A stretch of 64,000 nt of DNA from the NCBI GenBank assembly GCA_017983635.1, contig JAGOBA010000012.1, forward strand, positions 83,958-147,957. Reading direction: 5' to 3'. The first letter of the stretch is position 1. Every line of letters begins with the position of its first letter. Made by a program: the position numbers and the translations under genes. Origin of the DNA: Alphaproteobacteria bacterium. Its GTDB lineage: Bacteria; Pseudomonadota; Alphaproteobacteria; Micropepsales; Micropepsaceae. Under the pieces are notes generated by a model, which made no database searches, had not been told where the DNA came from, and was given only the letters and a program-made list of their open reading frames with translations. Of this stretch, positions 1-9,175 are shown piece after piece.

Positions 1-1
1 G

Positions 2-655
2 GGCCCCGGTTTAGCCCAACGCTACTATATGGACGGCTCGCCATTCCCCTACGGAGACGCACTCGTGCTCCGCGCGATGCTCGTCGAGCACCGGCCGCGA
101 AACATCATCGAGATTGGCTCGGGCTTTTCAACCGCAGCTATGCTCGATGCCGCCGACGAGTTCAACCTGGACTTCCGAATCACCTGCATCGAGCCTTACC
201 CGGATCGCCTCAATGCGTTGCTGCGACCGCAAGATCGAGATCGCATCTCGATCATCGAGACCGATTTGCAAAAGGTTCCGCTAGACGTCTTTGGCGCGAT
301 GGGTCCAGGCGACATTGTCTTCATCGACTCCACGCATGTAATGAAGACCGGCAGCGACGTTCACTACGAACTGTTCCACATCCTGCCGGCACTTCGGCAG
401 GGCACGATAGTCCACATTCACGACATCCACGCGCCGTTCGAATACCCACCAAAGTGGATCTACGAAGACAACTACTCCTGGAACGAGATCTACGCCGTAA
501 GGGCGTTTCTCATGTACAACCACCGCTTTCGGGTCGTTTGCTGGAACTCACTGTTTGTCCAGAAGCGCAAAGATTGGCTTCTGAAGTACTTTCCGGAGAT
601 GCTCAGTCGAAATCCTGGAGGCTCCATCTGGTTAGAGGTCGGCGGCCAAGAATGA
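2..655 (+). CDS. Class I SAM-dependent methyltransferase, 5' end missing
   Basis: The reading frame is open from base 2 with no stop before the ATG at 29, so the gene probably begins left of the window and about 217 C-terminal residues are visible. The glycine-rich SAM-binding motif I is seen as IEIGSGFST, followed by an acidic strand (CIEPYP) and a later FIDSTH strand with HIHDIH near the active site. This layout fits the small Methyltransf_24-type methyltransferases often found in glycan or secondary-metabolite loci. The substrate cannot be told. The next gene is convergent and ends 35 bp away. Confidence 0.8.
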   Translation, partial: GPGLAQRYYMDGSPFPYGDALVLRAMLVEHRPRNIIEIGSGFSTAAMLDAADEFNLDFRITCIEPYPDRLNALLRPQDRDRISIIETDLQKVPLDVFGAMGPGDIVFIDSTHVMKTGSDVHYELFHILPALRQGTIVHIHDIHAPFEYPPKWIYEDNYSWNEIYAVRAFLMYNHRFRVVCWNSLFVQKRKDWLLKYFPEMLSRNPGGSIWLEVGGQE

Positions 656-689
656 ACCACACTCGCGTGATGACCAACCCAAGCGCTAG

Positions 690-1457
690 CTAACCCGTGA
701 CGAACTGCTCGGCCAAGATGCGTTCCTGCAGCGAACGGTCGGGATCGAACAGGATCGAGACCGACACGCTCGCATCCTCCGCGACCGAAACCTCCGTCAC
801 CTCGCGGACTTCCGTGTGGTCGGCAACCGCGCTGACCGGCCGCTTGTCGGTCTCCAAAATCTCGAACAGCACTTTCGCCGAACGCGGCAGCAACGCCCCG
901 CGCCACCGCCGTGGCCTGAACGCACTGATCGGCGTCAGTGCCAGCAAATCCGCATCGATCGGCAAGATCGGTCCGTTGACGGAAAGATTGTATGCCGTCG
1001 ATCCCGCCGGCGTGGACAGCAAAATCCCGTCGCAGATCAACTCTTCCAACCGCACGATGCCGTCGATCGAAATCCGCAGCTTCGCCGCCTGCCGCGTCTC
1101 GCGCAGCATCGACACTTCGTTGAACGCCAGCGCCGTCTGCGTCTTACCGCCTGCTGTTTTCACCTTCATACGCAGCGGCCGGATCGCCTGCGCCTCGGTG
1201 ATGTCGAGCCGGTCCATCAGATGATTGGGCGAATAGTCGTTCATCAAGAACCCGACCGAACCGCAATTCATCCCAAAGATCGGCAAGCCGCGTTTATGAT
1301 GCTTGTGCACGGTTTGCAGCATGAGTCCGTCGCCGCCGAGTGCCACAATCACGTCAGCGTCGGCCTTCGCATTGCCATAGCGCTTCGTCAGCTCGCGCAA
1401 TGCGGCCTGCGCCTCCGGCGCATTCGAAGCAAAGAAAGCTGGTTTGGAAAAGCGCAT
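690..1457 (-). CDS. nadK: NAD kinase
   Basis: Cytoplasmic ATP-dependent phosphorylation of NAD to NADP. The 255-residue protein has the family signature GGDG at residues 41-44, an NE pair in FNEVSML near residue 113, and the long conserved nucleotide-binding stretch [15 protein letters not shown] near residues 143-157. Length matches short alphaproteobacterial NAD kinases. The ATG overlaps the stop of moaA in a TGATG arrangement, so translation is probably coupled to moaA. Confidence 0.95.
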   Translation of the reverse strand: MRFSKPAFFASNAPEAQAALRELTKRYGNAKADADVIVALGGDGLMLQTVHKHHKRGLPIFGMNCGSVGFLMNDYSPNHLMDRLDITEAQAIRPLRMKVKTAGGKTQTALAFNEVSMLRETRQAAKLRISIDGIVRLEELICDGILLSTPAGSTAYNLSVNGPILPIDADLLALTPISAFRPRRWRGALLPRSAKVLFEILETDKRPVSAVADHTEVREVTEVSVAEDASVSVSILFDPDRSLQERILAEQFVTG

Positions 1458-2446
1458 CAGCCGCCGGTCACCGACATGTGCCGCACCATGGCCGGTGTTT
1501 TCCGCCGCCGGTCGATCACAAAGTCATGTCCCTTGGGCTTCCGCGCGATCGCCTCATCGATCGCTGTATGCAACAGCGCATCGTCCGCACTCGCCCGCAG
1601 CGGCGCGCGCAAGTCGGCGGCATCGTCCTGCCCCAAGCACATAAAAAGCGTCCCCGTGCACGTCAGCCGCACCCGGTTGCAACTCTCGCAAAAATTATGC
1701 GTCAGCGGCGTGATGAACCCAAGCCGCCCGCCGGTCTCCGCCACGCGCACATAGCGCGCCGGCCCGCCGGTCCGGTAGTCGCTCTCGTCCAGTGTGAACT
1801 TCTGCGCCAACCTCGACCGCACCATCGACAGCGGCAGATACTGATCCGTCCGGTCCGCGTCGACCTCGCCCATCGGCATCGTCTCGATCAGCGTGAAGTC
1901 CATGCCTTTGCCGTGCGCCCAGGTCATGAGCGTCTCGATCTCGTCCTCATTGATCCCGCGCAGCGCCACCGCATTGATCTTGACCTTGAGCCCGGCACCG
2001 AGCGCCGCCTCGATCCCTTCCAGCACTTGCTCGATCCGCCCCCAGCGCGTGATGTCGCGAAACCGCGCCGCATCCAGCGTGTCGAGCGAAACGTTGACCC
2101 GCCTCACCCCGGCCGCCTTGAGCTCATCCGCGAACTTCGCGAGCTGGCTCCCGTTCGTGGTCAGCGTCAGCTCGTCCAAAGCGCCGCTCTTCAGGTGCCG
2201 CGAGAGCCCATGCACCAGGCTCATCACATTCCGCCGAACCAAGGGCTCCCCGCCCGTCAGCCGGAGCTTACGAACGCCCTTCGCCACGAAGGCCGAGCAC
2301 AGCCGCTCCAACTCCTCCAGCGTCAACAGCTCCGCCTTCGGCAGGAACGTCATGTCTTCCGCCATGCAATACGTGCAACGGAAGTCGCAACGGTCCGTCA
2401 CGGAGACGCGCAAATAGCTGATCGTGCGGCCAAAGGGGTCGAGCAT
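1457..2446 (-). CDS. moaA: GTP 3',8-cyclase (molybdenum cofactor biosynthesis protein A)
   Basis: Radical SAM enzyme that starts molybdopterin synthesis from GTP together with MoaC. The N-terminal 4Fe-4S ligands are C20, C24 and C27 (CxxxCxxC) when counted from the ATG at 2446. A C-terminal second cluster motif CxxC-x13-C is present, and the chain ends in Gly-Gly, which is needed for activity in this family. In-frame ATGs at 2467 and 2491 are possible, but 2446 starts right at the conserved DPFGR segment. It is followed directly by nadK. A molybdenum hydroxylase subunit lies 2.5 kb away. Confidence 0.95.
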   Translation of the reverse strand: MLDPFGRTISYLRVSVTDRCDFRCTYCMAEDMTFLPKAELLTLEELERLCSAFVAKGVRKLRLTGGEPLVRRNVMSLVHGLSRHLKSGALDELTLTTNGSQLAKFADELKAAGVRRVNVSLDTLDAARFRDITRWGRIEQVLEGIEAALGAGLKVKINAVALRGINEDEIETLMTWAHGKGMDFTLIETMPMGEVDADRTDQYLPLSMVRSRLAQKFTLDESDYRTGGPARYVRVAETGGRLGFITPLTHNFCESCNRVRLTCTGTLFMCLGQDDAADLRAPLRASADDALLHTAIDEAIARKPKGHDFVIDRRRKTPAMVRHMSVTGG

Positions 2447-2555
2447 GAGGGGCAACTTAGCAGCCATAGCCCGCGCGTCCAGGGGGCCCATCGCTTCCGC
2501 TCGAAATCGTGGCTAACATCGCGTGCCGAGACACCCTTCCGCTAGAGCCCCGCCA

Positions 2556-4055
2556 ATGACCACCAAGGCCCGTAAAATCCTCTCGATCGATCAAGGCACC
2601 ACATCGAGCCGCGCGATCCTCTTCGACACGCGCGGCACGCCGCTCAAGGTCGCGCAGGCCGAGCATCAGCAATTCTATCCCCAGGATGGTTGGGTCGAAC
2701 ACGACGCCGAAGAAATCTGGCAAGCGACTTTGAAGGTCACCCGCGAAGCCGTTACCGGCAGCGCAAGCGACGTCGCCGCGATCGGCATCACGAACCAGCG
2801 CGAGACGACGGTCCTCTGGGATCGCAAGACCGGCAAAGCGATCAGCCGCGCGATCGTCTGGCAGGACCGCCGTACCGCCGCCGCCTGCGCCCGCCTGAAG
2901 GACGAAGGCAAGGAACGCACGATCACCGCCAAGACCGGCTTGCTGCTGGACCCCTATTTCTCGGGCACCAAACTCGCTTGGCTCCTGGACAACGTGCCCG
3001 GCGCCAGAGCGCGCGCCGAAAAAGGCGAACTCGCCTTCGGCACCATCGATAGCTGGCTCGTCTATCGCCTGACCGGCGGCAAGGTCCACGCGACGGATGC
3101 CACGAACGCGTCGCGCACCTTGCTCTACGACATCGTCCAAGGCCGTTGGGACGGCGAGATCTTGGACTGGCTCAAGATCCCCGAAGCCGTACTCCCGACC
3201 GTGCACGACTCCGCCGCCGACTACGGCACCACCGACGAAGCATTGTTCGGCGCCGCGATCCCGATCCGCGGCATCGCCGGCGACCAACAAGCCGCAACCG
3301 TCGGTCAAGCCTGCCTGAAGCAAGGCCTGATGAAGTCGACCTACGGCACCGGCTGCTTCGCGCTCGTCAACACCGGCCCGACGATGGCGCCGTCTCAGAA
3401 CCGTCTGCTCGCCACCATCGCCTACGCGACCGGCGGCAAGCGCACCTACGCACTCGAAGGCTCCATCTTCATGGCCGGCGCCACCATCCAATGGCTGCGC
3501 GACGGTCTGAAGCTGTTCAAGAAGTCCGCCGACAGCGCTGAGGTAGCCACGACCGCCGACAAGCGCTCGCGCGTCTACATGGTGCCCGCCTTTGTCGGCC
3601 TCGGCGCACCTTATTGGGACGCGGACGCACGCGGCGCGATCGTCGGTCTCACCCGCGACAGCGGTGTCGCCGAGATTGCGAAAGCCGGGCTCGAGAGCGT
3701 CTGCTACCAAACCCGCGACCTCCTCGAAGCGATGGCCGACGATATGAAGGCCGCAGGTGTGGGCTCCCCCGCTGCGTTGCGGGTCGACGGCGGCATGGTC
3801 GTCAATGACGTTTTCTGCCAGTGGCTCGCTGACCTCACCGGCCGCCCGATCGAGCGCCCCGAAGTTGTGGAAACCACCGCCCTCGGCGCCGCCTACCTCG
3901 CCGGCCTCGGCGCCGGCATCTATTCGTCCCTGGACGAAGTCGCCGCCAGCTGGCGCTGCGAACGCCGCTTCGAGCCCAAAATCAGCCCCGACGAACGCGA
4001 CGCCAAATACGCCGGCTGGAAAGAGGCCGTGGGGCGCGTTTTGAACCACCGCTAG
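2556..4055 (+). CDS. glpK: Glycerol kinase
   Basis: FGGY-family kinase making sn-glycerol 3-phosphate from glycerol and ATP. The first FGGY ATPase motif is seen as [12 protein letters not shown] at the N terminus, with conserved glycerol-site segments [19 protein letters not shown] and [12 protein letters not shown] and a late GGMVVND motif. The 499-residue length is typical. The start is placed at ATG 2556 because the family begins just before the nucleotide-binding strand; an upstream in-frame start at 2523 would add a poorly conserved tail. No glpF or glpD is adjacent. Confidence 0.95.
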   Translation: MTTKARKILSIDQGTTSSRAILFDTRGTPLKVAQAEHQQFYPQDGWVEHDAEEIWQATLKVTREAVTGSASDVAAIGITNQRETTVLWDRKTGKAISRAIVWQDRRTAAACARLKDEGKERTITAKTGLLLDPYFSGTKLAWLLDNVPGARARAEKGELAFGTIDSWLVYRLTGGKVHATDATNASRTLLYDIVQGRWDGEILDWLKIPEAVLPTVHDSAADYGTTDEALFGAAIPIRGIAGDQQAATVGQACLKQGLMKSTYGTGCFALVNTGPTMAPSQNRLLATIAYATGGKRTYALEGSIFMAGATIQWLRDGLKLFKKSADSAEVATTADKRSRVYMVPAFVGLGAPYWDADARGAIVGLTRDSGVAEIAKAGLESVCYQTRDLLEAMADDMKAAGVGSPAALRVDGGMVVNDVFCQWLADLTGRPIERPEVVETTALGAAYLAGLGAGIYSSLDEVAASWRCERRFEPKISPDERDAKYAGWKEAVGRVLNHR

Positions 4056-4115
4056 ATTTGACAGCCGACAACCCCAGGGGCCACTCTTAGCCCACACCTG
4101 CATTGGAGACTGCCC

Positions 4116-4895
4116 ATGTCCGCCGCCCTGCACGCTCTTCCGTCCGTTCGCGAGAAGGTTTCGAAGGAGGAATGGCAGATCCGCACCGATCTCGCCGCCA
4201 CCTATCGCCTGGTTGCCCATCACGGTTGGGCCGACATGATCTTCACCCACATCTCCGCACGCATACCGGGGCCGGAGCATCACTTCCTGATCAACCCGTA
4301 CGGCATGACGTTCGATGAGATCACCGCCTCCAGCCTCGTCAAGATCGACGTCGACGGCAACAAAGTGATGGAGAGCCCGCACCCCGTGAACCCGGCCGGC
4401 TTCACGATCCACTCCGCGATCCACATGGCCCGTGAAGACGCGCAAGCGGTGATCCACGTCCACACCGCCGACGGCGTCGCTGTCTCGTGCCAAGCCCACG
4501 GTCTGCTCCCAATCAGTCAGCACGCCATGCTCGTCCATGCCGACGTCGCCTATCACGACTACGAAGGCGTCGCCCTAAATCACGATGAGCGCCCGCGCCT
4601 GGTGAAGGACCTCGGCACAAAGAACCTCTTCATCCTGCGCAATCACGGCACGTTGACCGTTGGCAAAACCTGTGCCGACGCATTCCTGCGTCTCTACAAT
4701 CTGGAACGTGCCTGCACGATCCAGGTGAAGGCGCTGGCCGGCGGCGCGAAGATCAACCAGCCGAATGACGGCGTCGCCGGCGTCGTCACGGCCCAGGTCT
4801 CGGGCATGAACGAGAGCAGCGCCTATGCCGACAAGCTGGTGTGGCCGGCGATGCTTCGCCTGCTCGACCGCAAAGATCCAAGTTATCGCAATTAG
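4116..4895 (+). CDS. Class II aldolase/adducin family protein
   Basis: The 259-residue protein has the class II aldolase fold, with metal-binding histidines at H114 and H116 (IHVHTADG) and a third in RNHGTLTVG near residue 178. These enzymes use a divalent metal for retro-aldol or decarboxylation chemistry on short sugars and related keto acids, in the cytoplasm. It sits 60 bp after glpK and 100 bp before a molybdenum hydroxylase subunit. Substrate is unknown; this subgroup is common in Alphaproteobacteria without an assigned role. Confidence 0.85.
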   Translation: MSAALHALPSVREKVSKEEWQIRTDLAATYRLVAHHGWADMIFTHISARIPGPEHHFLINPYGMTFDEITASSLVKIDVDGNKVMESPHPVNPAGFTIHSAIHMAREDAQAVIHVHTADGVAVSCQAHGLLPISQHAMLVHADVAYHDYEGVALNHDERPRLVKDLGTKNLFILRNHGTLTVGKTCADAFLRLYNLERACTIQVKALAGGAKINQPNDGVAGVVTAQVSGMNESSAYADKLVWPAMLRLLDRKDPSYRN

Positions 4896-4978
4896 GGATT
4901 GGGTTTTGGGGACTAGGGATTGGTGAGCAACGCCGTCCCCGTCCGAACCCAACCACCAGCCCCCAATCACCATTCCCT
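4893..4978. repeat. Small inverted/direct repeat between aldolase and molybdenum hydroxylase genes
   Basis: The intergenic DNA holds two direct copies of TAGGGATTGG (4893-4902 and 4914-4923). AGGGATTGGTGA (4915-4926) pairs at 11 of 12 positions with TCACCATTCCCT (4967-4978). It can form a hairpin and may be a dispersed intergenic element. Function unknown. Confidence 0.5.
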
Positions 4979-4997
4979 CACTTGAGGATATGACGAC

Positions 4998-7310
4998 ATG
5001 AAGTTCGGCGCAGGCCAGCCGGTCCCCCGGCTCGAGGACGATCGTCTCATCACGGGCAAAGGTCAGTACACAGACGACCTGACGCTGCCCGGCGTCGCGC
5101 ACGCGGTCTTGCTGCGCTCGCCGCACGCCCACGCGAAGCTTTTGGAGGTCGACACATCCGAAGCGCGCACCGCCAAAGGCGTCGTCGCGATCTTCACGAA
5201 CAAGGATCTGGCCGCCGCCGGCGTGAAGCCACTGCCCTGCGTCGCCATCATGCCGAACCGTGACGGCAGCGCGATGGTCGTGCCCGAGCGTCACGCGCTC
5301 GCCAAAGATCACGTCGCCCATCTGGGCGTGCCCGTCGCGATGGTCGTAGCCGAGACCGCCGCGCAAGCGCGCGATGCCGCCGAACTCATCCGCGCCCACT
5401 ATGACGAACTTCCCGCGGTCGTCGACACGGTCGCCGCCTTGACCGCCGCGCCGATCCACGCCGGCATGAAATCGAACGTCGCGCTCGACCACGAACTGGG
5501 CGACAAGGCCGCGACCGATACCGCCTTCGCCAAGGCCGCGCACGTGACGACGCTGAAACTCGTCAACCAGCGCCTCGTCGTGAACGCGATGGAGCCGCGC
5601 GCCTGCATGGGCGCCTTCGACAAGGCGACCGCCAAGTACACGCTCTACACCGGCAGCCAAGGCGTTCACGGCATGCGCGCCGCGATCGCGAAGTTCATTC
5701 TCGGCGTCGAGAACGAACAACTACGCGTCATCACCAAAGACGTCGGCGGCGGCTTCGGCATGAAGTCGTTCATCTATCACGAATACCCGCTGGTCCTGTT
5801 CGCCGCCAAGCAACTCGGCCGCCCGGTGAAGTGGGTGTCCGATCGTTCGGAGGCCTTCCTCTCCGACACCCAAGGCCGCGACCACGTCACCGAAACATCG
5901 ATTGCGCTCGACAAAGATCACCGCATCACGGCGATCCGCACCACGACGACCGCCGCAATGGGTGGCTATCTCTCGCACTTCGCGCCATTCGTGCCCACGA
6001 TGGCCGCGCCCGGCATGCAGGTCGGCGTCTACGCGATCCCGGCCTTCCACACCGCCACAAAGTGCGTCTTCACGAACACCGTACCCGTCGACGCCTACCG
6101 CGGCGCCGGCCGTCCAGAGGCCGCCTATGTGATCGAACGCCTGATCGACAAAGCGGCTGGCGAACTCAAGGTCGATGCCACAGAACTGCGCCGCAAGAAC
6201 TTCATCAAGCCGACCGACATGCCCTACAAGTTCCCGGCCGGCGGCATGCTCGACAGCGGCAACTTCGCCCACAACATGGACGACGCAATGGGCCTTGCCG
6301 AGTGGCAAGGCTTCAAATCCCGCGCCGCCGCGGCGAAGGCGCGTAGCAAGATCGCCGGCATTGGCATGGCCTACTACGTCGAGAAGACCGCCGGCGGCTT
6401 CGAGATGGCGCACATCGAAGTGCGCGCCGACGGTGAAGTGCGCGTGATCGCGGGCACGCAATCGAACGGCCAAGGCCACGAAACCGCCTATGCTCAACTT
6501 GTTGCCGAACGCCTCGGCGTGCCGATTGAGATCGTCAAAGTCACCTCCGGCGACACCGACGCGATCAAGGCTGGCGGCGGCACCGGCGGCTCGCGCTCGC
6601 TGACCATGGCGGGTGGCGCGATCGGCGTGGCCGTCAAGGACATCGTCGAGAAAGGCAAGGCCATCGCCTCGAACGAACTCGAAGCGGCCGCCGCCGACAT
6701 CGAATACGCCGACGCAAAGTTCAAGATCGCGGGCACCGACCGCGCGATCGGCCTCTTTGAAGTCGCGCGCATCGCCAAGACGCAAGCAAACGTCGAGGAC
6801 ATCGAAGGCCTCGCCGCCGATGGCGAGTTCAAGAACGCGAACAACACCTGGCCGAACGGCTGCCACATCTGCGAAGTCGAGATCGACCCTGAAACCGGCG
6901 TTACCGACATCACGCGCTACACGATCGTCGACGACTTCGGCACGATCATCAATCCGCTCCTGGTCGCGGGCCAAGTCCACGGCGGCGTCGTCCAAGGCCT
7001 CGGCCAAGCGATGGGCGAAGTAGCGGTCTACGACAACGACAGCGGCCAGCTCGTCACCGGCTCGTTCATGGACTACTGGATGCCGCGCGCCGACAACTTC
7101 CCGATGATGACGTTCAAGACGAACGCGGTGCCGTGCAAAACGAACCCGCTCGGCGTCAAAGGCTGCGGCGAAGCCGGCACGGTGGGCGCCGCCCCGGCCT
7201 ACGTCAACGCCGCCGTCAACGCCCTCAGCCGGTTTGGCGTCACCCATATCGACATGCCACTAACGCCGCTGAAGATCTGGGAGATCACCAAAGGCAAAGC
7301 GGCGGCATAG
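4998..7310 (+). CDS. Xanthine dehydrogenase-family molybdopterin-binding subunit (CoxL form II-like)
   Basis: Large catalytic subunit of a molybdenum hydroxylase, 770 residues, the normal length. The Mo-cofactor loop is of the form II type (AYRGAGR, not the AYxCSFR of true CO dehydrogenase). Other conserved segments are DVGGGFGMK, QSNGQGHET, GGGTGGSRS and the catalytic Glu in GCGEAGTVG near the C terminus. No 2Fe-2S (CoxS) or FAD (CoxM) partner gene is adjacent, so it is an orphan here. It lies between an aldolase and a RidA gene on the same strand, suggesting oxidation of an aldehyde or heterocycle in a small catabolic set. Confidence 0.9.
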   Translation: MKFGAGQPVPRLEDDRLITGKGQYTDDLTLPGVAHAVLLRSPHAHAKLLEVDTSEARTAKGVVAIFTNKDLAAAGVKPLPCVAIMPNRDGSAMVVPERHALAKDHVAHLGVPVAMVVAETAAQARDAAELIRAHYDELPAVVDTVAALTAAPIHAGMKSNVALDHELGDKAATDTAFAKAAHVTTLKLVNQRLVVNAMEPRACMGAFDKATAKYTLYTGSQGVHGMRAAIAKFILGVENEQLRVITKDVGGGFGMKSFIYHEYPLVLFAAKQLGRPVKWVSDRSEAFLSDTQGRDHVTETSIALDKDHRITAIRTTTTAAMGGYLSHFAPFVPTMAAPGMQVGVYAIPAFHTATKCVFTNTVPVDAYRGAGRPEAAYVIERLIDKAAGELKVDATELRRKNFIKPTDMPYKFPAGGMLDSGNFAHNMDDAMGLAEWQGFKSRAAAAKARSKIAGIGMAYYVEKTAGGFEMAHIEVRADGEVRVIAGTQSNGQGHETAYAQLVAERLGVPIEIVKVTSGDTDAIKAGGGTGGSRSLTMAGGAIGVAVKDIVEKGKAIASNELEAAAADIEYADAKFKIAGTDRAIGLFEVARIAKTQANVEDIEGLAADGEFKNANNTWPNGCHICEVEIDPETGVTDITRYTIVDDFGTIINPLLVAGQVHGGVVQGLGQAMGEVAVYDNDSGQLVTGSFMDYWMPRADNFPMMTFKTNAVPCKTNPLGVKGCGEAGTVGAAPAYVNAAVNALSRFGVTHIDMPLTPLKIWEITKGKAAA

Positions 7311-7352
7311 CCGTGAGCGTAGGCTGAATCTGCCGCTCACCTTGGAGAATGC

Positions 7353-7742
7353 ATGTCCAGGCAGTTGATCTCCGCGAACTCACCATTCGAGCCGGTCATC
7401 GGCTTTAGCCGCGCGGTGCGCGTCGGCAACATCATCGCTGTCTCGGGGACAGCGCCGCTCGACGCCAACGGCAAGACCGTCGCTCCGAATGATCTGAAAG
7501 CGCAGACGCGGCGCTGCCTTGAGATCATGCTTGCGGCGATAGCAAGCGCAGGCGGCCGCCCCGAAAATGTCGTCCGCACGCGCCTCATGTTGATCGACAT
7601 CACGCGCTGGCGTGAGGCGGCTGAGGCGCATGGGGAAGTGTTTCGCGACATCAGACCGGCCTGCACGTTTGTCGGTGTCGCTCGCTTCATCGATCCGGAG
7701 TGGCTTGTCGAAACAGAGGCTGACCGCGTACTAAGCCATTAG
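7353..7742 (+). CDS. RidA family protein (enamine/imine deaminase)
   Basis: A 129-residue YjgF/YER057c/UK114-fold protein. It shows the start strand with GRAVRVGN, the GTAPLD strand, a central helix, the VVRTRLMLID segment containing the family arginine, and an EWLVETEAD end with the conserved glutamate. Members hydrolyse reactive imines or act in specific catabolic pathways. A clear Shine-Dalgarno (TTGGAG) precedes ATG 7353. It follows the molybdenum hydroxylase by 42 bp and its stop overlaps the convergent hydrolase by 4 bp. Confidence 0.9.
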   Translation: MSRQLISANSPFEPVIGFSRAVRVGNIIAVSGTAPLDANGKTVAPNDLKAQTRRCLEIMLAAIASAGGRPENVVRTRLMLIDITRWREAAEAHGEVFRDIRPACTFVGVARFIDPEWLVETEADRVLSH

Positions 7743-8554
7743 CCCAACCGTCGCTTGAAAAACGCCAATATCTCATCCCGCGCCTCAATCGTCGGCTGCC
7801 CCGCCTCGTCGATCAGATGCTGCGTCACCACGCTATGGGGGTAGGCCACATGCGTTGCAAAGAACGGCGCGACGTCGCCGTTTGCGGCGTTGTCCGGCAA
7901 CGTGCGCGCGACGAAGCGGTCGCCCAAAGCCTGCGCGTACGCCGCGAACCGCTCCGCCTTGCAGATCTTGTCGCCCGCAAATCGATAGGCAAGCACGGTC
8001 AAATCCTCGCGTTCCAGCCTCACGCGCACCGCCGCCAACTCGTCCGGCGCGATGTGCATCCCCGCCGGATCGTTCAGCGGCAATGACGGCTGCGACAACA
8101 CCGGCGCCAGCATCGCGGGCTCCAGCATCATGGTGAGCGCAAAATTCCCGGTGAAGCACATCCCGATTGCGCCGACGCCCAGCCCACCGCAAGCCTCATG
8201 CGCAAAGCGCGTCAGCGCCCGCAGCCATTGCGTCACCGGACTACTCTCGTTTGCCGCAAAGGCGCGGAACTCAGCACTCACGCAAGCCCGCTGAAAAACG
8301 GCTGCACCCTCCGCTGCGTTCGGCACCGCGCCGTCGCGACCGAACAAGGAGGGCATGTAGACGGTGAAGCCCGCATCGCGCACCCAACGCGCAAAACGCG
8401 CCACATGCGGACTGATCCCCGGCATTTCGGTCATCACGATCACGGCCGGCCCGGCCCCGGCGACATGCACGGTCTTCGTGACGCCGTCGAGTGTGATCGA
8501 GAGGTGGCTGAAATCGTCGAGCGGATCGTCCTTGGTCAAATCACGCGGCGGCAT
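7739..8554 (-). CDS. Dienelactone hydrolase family protein
   Basis: An alpha/beta hydrolase of 271 residues with the dienelactone hydrolase nucleophile elbow GxCxG seen as GMCFTG, so cysteine rather than serine is the nucleophile. A late histidine in YPHSVV is a candidate catalytic base. The start is ATG 8554, preceded by GGAG at 6-bp spacing; an upstream TTG at 8566 would place the start against the operator. It is divergent from an HxlR regulator with a perfect palindrome in between, so it is probably the regulated target. Confidence 0.87.
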   Translation of the reverse strand: MPPRDLTKDDPLDDFSHLSITLDGVTKTVHVAGAGPAVIVMTEMPGISPHVARFARWVRDAGFTVYMPSLFGRDGAVPNAAEGAAVFQRACVSAEFRAFAANESSPVTQWLRALTRFAHEACGGLGVGAIGMCFTGNFALTMMLEPAMLAPVLSQPSLPLNDPAGMHIAPDELAAVRVRLEREDLTVLAYRFAGDKICKAERFAAYAQALGDRFVARTLPDNAANGDVAPFFATHVAYPHSVVTQHLIDEAGQPTIEARDEILAFFKRRLG

Positions 8555-8570
8555 AACGGGCTCCAAGTTA

Positions 8571-8587
8571 AGTCCATATTATGGACT
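8571..8587. promoter_or_regulatory. Palindromic operator between hydrolase and hxlR genes
   Basis: AGTCCATATTATGGACT is a perfect palindrome with 8-bp arms and one central base. It is the only strong symmetry in the 83-bp divergent intergenic region and sits 16 bp upstream of the hydrolase ATG. Size and position suit a dimeric winged-helix regulator, most simply the adjacent HxlR protein. Confidence 0.7.
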
Positions 8588-8637
8588 CATCGTTACACCC
8601 CTAGCTCCAGATTTGCAACTCAGCTATTGTCCGCCCC

Positions 8638-9135
8638 ATGACCGATGCCCCGCTCGTTCGCCGTTCGCCGGTGCCTGCCTCCGTCTGCAACCTATCGAAG
8701 AGCTTCGAGCTGATCGGCGACCGCTGGACGCTCTTGATCTTGCGCTCGGCGCTCTACGGCGTATGTCGCTTCGACGACTTTCAGGCCGAGCTCGACGTGC
8801 CGCGCTCCGTGCTGAGCAACCGCCTTGCCGGCCTTGTGGAAACCGGCATCATGGAGCGGCGCGAATACCGCGAGGGGCGCCAGCGCGCGCGCATCGAGTA
8901 TCCGTTGACCGAGATGGGCAAGACACTCGCGCTGCCCTTCATGGCCATGACGGCCTGGGGCGACCGCTGGCTTGGCGAAGGCGCGCCGCCGCCGCTGACG
9001 CTGCGCTCGAAATCGTCCGGTCAAAAGGTCACGATCGCCTATGTCGACGAGCAAGGCAGGTCCACCCGTCCTGACGACGTCGAACCCGTGATCATGCCGC
9101 GCGCGAAAACAAAACCAGGCCGGAGGCCGTCATGA
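8638..9135 (+). CDS. HxlR family winged-helix transcriptional regulator
   Basis: A 165-residue MarR-superfamily regulator of the HxlR type. The family hallmarks are the early cysteine in VCNLSKSFELIGDRWTLLIL and the recognition helix region FDDFQAELDVPRSVLSNRL, followed by a wing with ERREYREGRQR. The C-terminal 40 residues are a variable basic tail. Divergent from the dienelactone hydrolase gene and next to a perfect 17-bp palindrome; likely represses or activates both in response to a reactive small molecule. Confidence 0.9.
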   Translation: MTDAPLVRRSPVPASVCNLSKSFELIGDRWTLLILRSALYGVCRFDDFQAELDVPRSVLSNRLAGLVETGIMERREYREGRQRARIEYPLTEMGKTLALPFMAMTAWGDRWLGEGAPPPLTLRSKSSGQKVTIAYVDEQGRSTRPDDVEPVIMPRAKTKPGRRPS

Positions 9136-9175
9136 AGGCCGCCCACCAGTGGCAGAACAGCTTCGTCGACGCGTA

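Noticed and set aside
2457..4556. Very long minus-strand open frame (699 codons) opposite glpK and the aldolase gene
   Set aside because: It is antisense to two clearly identified genes, has no family signature and arises from the G/C-rich third codon positions of the real genes.
5721..7247. Minus-strand open frame of 508 codons opposite the molybdenum hydroxylase gene
   Set aside because: Composition is the mirror of the conserved plus-strand enzyme; no start signal or motif.
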